A stretch of 9,250 nt of DNA from the NCBI GenBank assembly GCA_900551665.1, contig URWW01000046.1:1-9250 (forward strand), written 5' to 3'. Made by a program: the position numbers and the translations under genes. Source of the DNA: an uncultured Collinsella sp. (GTDB taxonomy: Bacteria > Actinomycetota > Coriobacteriia > Coriobacteriales > Coriobacteriaceae). This document shows, in pieces, positions 5,475 to 9,250 of the stretch (position 1 is its first letter; each line of letters starts with the position of its first letter). The notes under the pieces were generated by a model. That model made no database searches. It had not been told where the DNA came from and saw only the letters and a list, made by a program, of their open reading frames with translations.

Positions 5475-6372
5475 TGCGGGCCACGATTGAAAACATGAGG
5501 GGGATGCGGGGGAGTCCCGCTGGCATGCGCCACGACTCGTCATCGGAGTGAAATTCGAGCATGGGCAGCGATTGCCACTCGGCAACCTCATCTTCTCGCA
5601 GCGCCACGATTGAGAGGCCGGCGGAGGTGAGCGCTTCGACGATCTCTTGGAAATCGTGCGACCAATTGTGATTCTTGGTGTGGGCGAGCCGCCTCTCCGA
5701 GCTTTCGTTATCCGGGTCGGTCACATACGTGACATCCATATCGTACGAGCTGATCGAACCCGATTTGTAGTCGGAGACGATATCGGTGCCGCTAAAGTCA
5801 AGCGCGGATAAAAGTGGGTGGTCGTCGCGGATCATGAAGATGCCGCCAGGGGTGAGAAGGCGCGCGATCGAGCGGGCCCATTCGTCGAGCTCAGGCAGCC
5901 AGGTGATGGTGCCCGCGCTCGTGACGATTGCATCGAATGTGCCAAGGTGCCCTGCAAGCTCTGGGACGTCGGCGGCGAAGCGAGCGTCACCTTCAACGTA
6001 TGTGACGTCTACGCTGGCTTTGTCCGCGAGGCGTTGGGCATATTCAAGCGCGGTGGGGGAGAAATCGAGCCCCCAGACCTCGGCGGCTCCCAAACGCGGC
6101 CAGCAAAGCGTGTCTATGCCGATGTGGCATTGCAGATGCAAGAGTTTGAGGCCTTCAAGCGATGCGTTTGGCAGGAACGGGCGGACCGAATCGTAGTCAC
6201 GCCTGGCAACGCCCGTAATGGCGTCGGGGTCGTGCACGAGCTCGCCCAGGTCGCCGTAGCCGCCGTTGGCGTGCACATCGGCGCGATCGTTCCAGCTGGC
6301 GAGGTTATCTAAAATCGCCTCCGCCGTGCCCTGAATGCCCGCAAGCGTATCGGAGCCGTGTCCAGATGTCAT
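5464..6372 (-). CDS. Class I SAM-dependent methyltransferase
   Basis: This 302-residue cytoplasmic protein has a class I (Rossmann-fold) methyltransferase domain that uses S-adenosylmethionine; the acceptor cannot be told from sequence. Motif I is LLHLQCHIGIDTL (77-89), a variant in which the common GCGTG loop is replaced by QCHIG, a form shared by a group of uncharacterised bacterial methyltransferases. An acidic residue follows in WGLDFSPTALEYA (D103), then EGDARF (127-132) and the FDAIVTSAGTITWLPELDEW segment (146-165) with RLLTPGGIFMI (171-181). The last 100 residues (about 200-302) form a variable, probably substrate-binding region rich in Asp and Ser, with KNHNWSHDFQEIVEALTSAGL resembling the lid-like helix found in relatives. 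The ATG at 6372 is preceded by GGGAGG seven or so bases away. It is the first gene of a probable two-gene unit with the acetyltransferase 53 bases downstream. Confidence 0.92.
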   Translation of the reverse strand: MTSGHGSDTLAGIQGTAEAILDNLASWNDRADVHANGGYGDLGELVHDPDAITGVARRDYDSVRPFLPNASLEGLKLLHLQCHIGIDTLCWPRLGAAEVWGLDFSPTALEYAQRLADKASVDVTYVEGDARFAADVPELAGHLGTFDAIVTSAGTITWLPELDEWARSIARLLTPGGIFMIRDDHPLLSALDFSGTDIVSDYKSGSISSYDMDVTYVTDPDNESSERRLAHTKNHNWSHDFQEIVEALTSAGLSIVALREDEVAEWQSLPMLEFHSDDESWRMPAGLPRIPLMFSIVARKSL

Positions 6373-6431
6373 CGTAAACCTCCCTGTTCTTATGAGGCCG
6401 AGGCGTTCAGAAAATCGTGGTGATTTCAGTC

Positions 6432-6489
6432 CGCATCACTAGCGTCAAGAATAGATGATTGCGGGACATTTTCTGACGCTCGTGATGCG
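6432..6489. repeat. Imperfect 16-bp inverted repeat upstream of the methyltransferase
   Basis: CGCATCACTAGCGTCA at 6432-6447 and TGACGCTCGTGATGCG at 6474-6489 pair at 15 of 16 positions around a 26-base spacer. It begins 60 bases before the methyltransferase start. A second, shorter inverted pair (TCAGAAAAT 6407-6415 and ATTTTCTGA 6468-6476) overlaps it. It might be a regulator-binding site, an RNA leader hairpin, or a copy of a dispersed palindromic element; the sequence alone does not tell. Confidence 0.6.
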
Positions 6490-6621
6490 AACTCGTGGAA
6501 GCGTCCCGGCCGGGCGTTGTTGGGTGTTCAATCGTTGTTGGATTTCCATCCTCTTATGAGGGCGATCCGAAGGTCGTTTTGCGCTAGCTGGTAATCGCGA
6601 GTGGTGGGGAGCTCGAGATGC

Positions 6622-6656
6622 AAAAGCGCCGCCGACCGTGATGGCCGACGGCGCTT
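6622..6656 (-). terminator. Intrinsic terminator after purL
   Basis: Read on the - strand, AAGCGCCG (6656-6649) pairs with CGGCGCTT (6631-6624), the inner stem continues imperfectly, and TT follows so that the transcript ends in a run of four U residues. It lies about 36 bases after the purL stop codon and indicates that purL is the last gene of its transcript. Confidence 0.8.
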
Positions 6657-6692
6657 GAGCGTCAGTGAGCAGGCGAAGGGGCTGCGGGGCGT

Positions 6693-9250
6693 TTAGCCGA
6701 AGTAGGCCACACCGCTCTCGAACAAGGGCATGAACTTCTCGCCGGGGACGTTCTTGTACAGACCATCGCCGCGACGCTCCACGTGGCCCATCTTGCCGAA
6801 CACGCGGCCGTCGGGGCTGGTGATGCCCTCGATGCACGCCACGGAGCCGTTGGGGTTCACGTCGAGGTCCATGGAGGGCATGCCCGCCACGTCGACGTAC
6901 TGCGTGGCGATCTGGCCACCGGCACGGAGCTGGTCCAGGACCTCGTCGTTCGCCACGAAACGGCCCTCGCCATGGGAGATGGCCACGGTGTAGAGCTCAT
7001 CGGGGTCGCACTGGGACAGCCACGGCGAAAGGTCGCTGCAGATGCGGGTGCGAACCAGACGGCTCTGGTGACGGCCGATCTCGTTGAAGGTCAGCGTCGG
7101 GGCCTCAGGCGTGGCGTCCACGATATCGCCGTAGGGCACGAGGCCCAGCTTGACGAGTGCCTGGAAGCCGTTGCAGATGCCGAGCATCAGGCCATCGCGG
7201 GACTGCAGCAGGTCGCGAACGGCCTCGGTGACCTCGGGGGCGCGGAAGAACGCGGTGATGAACTTGGCGGAGCCGTCGGGCTCGTCGCCACCGGAGAAGC
7301 CGCCCGGGATCATGACGATCTGGGACTCGCGGATGCGACGCGCAAGCTCGCGGGTGGACTCGGCGACGTTCTCGGGCGTGAGGTTGTTGATCACAAAGAC
7401 ATCGGCCTCGGCGCCGGCGGCGCGGAAGGCGCGCGCGGAGTCGAACTCACAGTTGTTGCCCGGGAAGACCGGGATGATCACGCGGGGCTTGGCAATCTTG
7501 AGGCCGCCGTAGGTCGCGCGGATGCGACCCTCCTCCTCGCAGCGGTAGCGCTCCTCGGGGATGAGCTCCTCGGGGGCATCGACATCGTCAGCGGCGCTGC
7601 GGTAGGGGAACACGCCCTCGAGCGCGCTCTCCCAGGCCTCCTGCAGTTCGGCCAGATCAAGCGTCTCGCCGTAGGCGGTGAACTCATAGGGCTCGCAGGT
7701 CACGCCGAGCTCGACCACGCACACGCCGTCGGCCTCGGGCAGGGCAGCGCCCTCGTCGAGCTCAACGACGAAGCAACCGTAGGAGTGGTCGAACAGGTCG
7801 CGAGCGTCGGCCTCGTAGTAGGCCTCGGACACCTCGAAGCCCAAGCGGTTGCCCAGGCAGGCCTTGAACAGGATCTCGGCCAGGCCGCCAAAGCCCGCGG
7901 TGGACACGGAGAGCGCCTTGCCCTCGCGCACGAGGCTCTCGACGGTGCGGAAGGCCGTGAGCAGGGAAGCGGGCTCGGGCAGGAGGTCGTCGACCTGATA
8001 GGTGGGCTGGATCAGCGCGACGCGGTGGCCGGCGCCCTTGAACTCGGGCGACACCACGTTGGCGAGCTTGTCCACGGCCACGGCGAAGGAGACGAGCGTC
8101 GGCGGGACGTCGAGGTCCTCGAAGGAGCCGGACATGGAGTCCTTGCCGCCGATGGCGCCGGCGCCGAGCTCGACCTGGGCCATGAGGGCGCCCAGCACGG
8201 CGGCCATGGGCTTGCCCCAGCGCTCGGGCACGTCGCGCAGACGCTCGAAGTACTCCTGGAAGGACAGGTAGACCTTCTCATGGTCGAAGCCGGTGGCCAC
8301 GAGGCGGGAGATGCTCTCGACGACGGAGAGGTAGGCGCCGCGGTACTGGTCGGCGTCCATGATGTAGGGGTTGAAGCCCCAGGCCATGCCGGAGACCGTG
8401 GTGGTCTCGCCGTCGACCGGGAACTTGGCGACCATGGCCTGGTTCGGGGTGAGCTGGCGCTCGCCGCCGAAGGGCATGAGCACGGTCGCGGCGCCGATGG
8501 TGGAGTCGAAACGCTCGGACAGGCCCTTGTTGGAGCACACGTTGAGGTCGCTCACGAGCTCAACCATGGCGTCGTGGAAAGACTCGCAGGTCTCGGCACC
8601 CGGCACCATGGGGACAGTGCTCTCGTAGATGCCGTCGAGCGTGCCGAACTCCTCGAGCGCGGCCTCGGCCAGCTCGCTCTCGGGGTCGATGGGGGCGATG
8701 CCCTGGGCAACGACGTGGACGTCCTGGTACTTGGGCGCGCCGTTGGAGTTGAGGAAGTCGCGGGAGAGGTCGACGATCGCGTCGCCCTGCCAGGCCATGC
8801 GGACGCGGGGCTCGCAGGTGACCTCGGCGATCACGGTCGCTTCGAGGTTCTCCTCAGCGGCGTAGCCCATGAACTCCTCGACGTCGGCCTCGGCCACGGC
8901 CACGGCCATGCGCTCCTGGGACTCGGAGATCGCGAGCTCGGTGCCATCCAAGCCGTCGTACTTCTTGGTGACCATGTCGAGGTCGATGTAGAGGCCGTCG
9001 GCCAGCTCGCCCACGGCGACGGACACGCCACCCGCGCCGAAGTCGTTGCAGCGCTTGATCAGGCGGCAGGCGTCGCCGCGGCGGAACAGGCGCTGCAGCT
9101 TGCGCTCCATGGGAGCGTTGCCCTTCTGGACCTCGGCGCCGTCCTTCTCGATGGACTCGACGTTGTGGGCCTTGGAGGAGCCGGTGGCGCCGCCGATGCC
9201 GTCACGGCCGGTGCGGCCGCCCAGCAGGATGATCACATCGCCGGGCTGGG
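6693..9250 (-). CDS. purL: Phosphoribosylformylglycinamidine synthase, PurL-PurQ fused form (N-terminus outside window)
   Basis: This enzyme makes FGAM from FGAR, glutamine and ATP in the fourth step of de novo purine synthesis, in the cytoplasm. The frame runs off the right edge; 851 codons are visible of the roughly 1,250 usual for the single-chain form, so the N-terminal and first ATP-binding parts are missing. Numbering from the codon at 9236: LLGGRTGRDGIGGATGSS (4-21) and KRCNDFGAGGVSVAVGELADG (61-81) belong to the first synthetase half; GAGAIGGKDSMSGSF (358-372) and STAGFGGLAE (445-454) to the second. From about 584 a class I glutamine amidotransferase domain follows: RVIIPVFPGNNCEFD (585-599), MIPGGFSGGDE (642-652), the nucleophile C688 in GICNGFQALVKLGL, and H818-V-E820 completing the triad; SHGEGRF (754-760) is also conserved. 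PurQ is therefore built in and no separate purQ is needed. Codon use is strongly G/C-ending. A terminator follows, and no other pur gene lies downstream. Confidence 0.98.
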   Translation of the reverse strand, partial: QPGDVIILLGGRTGRDGIGGATGSSKAHNVESIEKDGAEVQKGNAPMERKLQRLFRRGDACRLIKRCNDFGAGGVSVAVGELADGLYIDLDMVTKKYDGLDGTELAISESQERMAVAVAEADVEEFMGYAAEENLEATVIAEVTCEPRVRMAWQGDAIVDLSRDFLNSNGAPKYQDVHVVAQGIAPIDPESELAEAALEEFGTLDGIYESTVPMVPGAETCESFHDAMVELVSDLNVCSNKGLSERFDSTIGAATVLMPFGGERQLTPNQAMVAKFPVDGETTTVSGMAWGFNPYIMDADQYRGAYLSVVESISRLVATGFDHEKVYLSFQEYFERLRDVPERWGKPMAAVLGALMAQVELGAGAIGGKDSMSGSFEDLDVPPTLVSFAVAVDKLANVVSPEFKGAGHRVALIQPTYQVDDLLPEPASLLTAFRTVESLVREGKALSVSTAGFGGLAEILFKACLGNRLGFEVSEAYYEADARDLFDHSYGCFVVELDEGAALPEADGVCVVELGVTCEPYEFTAYGETLDLAELQEAWESALEGVFPYRSAADDVDAPEELIPEERYRCEEEGRIRATYGGLKIAKPRVIIPVFPGNNCEFDSARAFRAAGAEADVFVINNLTPENVAESTRELARRIRESQIVMIPGGFSGGDEPDGSAKFITAFFRAPEVTEAVRDLLQSRDGLMLGICNGFQALVKLGLVPYGDIVDATPEAPTLTFNEIGRHQSRLVRTRICSDLSPWLSQCDPDELYTVAISHGEGRFVANDEVLDQLRAGGQIATQYVDVAGMPSMDLDVNPNGSVACIEGITSPDGRVFGKMGHVERRGDGLYKNVPGEKFMPLFESGVAYFG

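Larger units (their letters stand above)
6373..6692. other. Gene-free stretch between purL and the methyltransferase
   Basis: These 320 bases separate the purL stop from the methyltransferase start, both on the - strand. They hold the purL terminator (6622-6656), an imperfect 16-bp inverted repeat (6432-6489) and, by inference, the methyltransferase promoter. On the - strand a TTGACG hexamer lies in one arm of the repeat, but no good -10 follows at 16-18 bases. A 10-base word, TCTTATGAGG, occurs twice (6388-6397 and 6552-6561). No family-like reading frame is seen; the frame 6445-6837 on the - strand overlaps purL and its product is Arg/Pro-rich low-complexity, as expected of a shadow. Confidence 0.6.

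Noticed and set aside
5818..6312. 164-codon open frame on the + strand
   Set aside because: Antisense to the methyltransferase; composition follows the opposite-strand codons and no family is evident.
6388..6561. Direct repeat TCTTATGAGG, two copies 164 bases apart, as a mobile-element footprint
   Set aside because: Ten bases repeated once is weak, there is no transposase or terminal repeat structure between the copies, and chance is likely.
6445..6837. 130-codon open frame on the - strand overlapping the end of purL
   Set aside because: It is the out-of-frame shadow of the purL 3' end extended through the terminator; Arg/Pro-rich with no motif.

Overview
This window reads as high-GC Gram-positive chromosome. 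Strongly C/G-ending codons in the ribosomal and purine genes, the fused long-form PurL and good Shine-Dalgarno sites together suggest an actinobacterium of the class Coriobacteriia (Collinsella or a close relative). That assignment rests on recognition of the proteins and codon use, not on a database search.

Layout. The + strand holds the first half. It starts with the C-terminal two thirds of fusA (EF-G), which enters from the left edge, followed by a complete rpsJ (ribosomal protein S10) and an intrinsic terminator. Next comes a 160-base leader with a striking perfect inverted repeat, leading into a cation diffusion facilitator transporter whose metal-site residues look like those of manganese exporters. 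The last + strand gene is a stand-alone AIM24-family protein with its own likely promoter and a textbook terminator at 4174-4208. The second half is on the - strand. Read in the direction of transcription it has purL (N-terminus off the right edge) and its terminator, a 320-base gene-free stretch with a large imperfect hairpin, a SAM-dependent methyltransferase, a GNAT acetyltransferase with an odd C-terminal tail, and a small glutaredoxin-like protein. The two halves converge between AIM24 and the glutaredoxin gene.

How the genes relate. fusA and rpsJ form the end of a translation (str-type) operon. The order is notable because tuf does not lie between them and rplC does not follow rpsJ. The methyltransferase and acetyltransferase are 53 bases apart and probably co-transcribed; the glutaredoxin-like gene has its own candidate promoter. 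The remaining genes are single-gene housekeeping or accessory units with no evident common pathway.

I found no CRISPR array, transposase, integrase, tRNA, rRNA, toxin-antitoxin pair or phage gene, and no evidence of a new multi-gene system. The points most worth a second look are the hairpin leader of the transporter, its manganese-type metal site, the possible small gene fused in frame to the acetyltransferase, and the isolated rpsJ.
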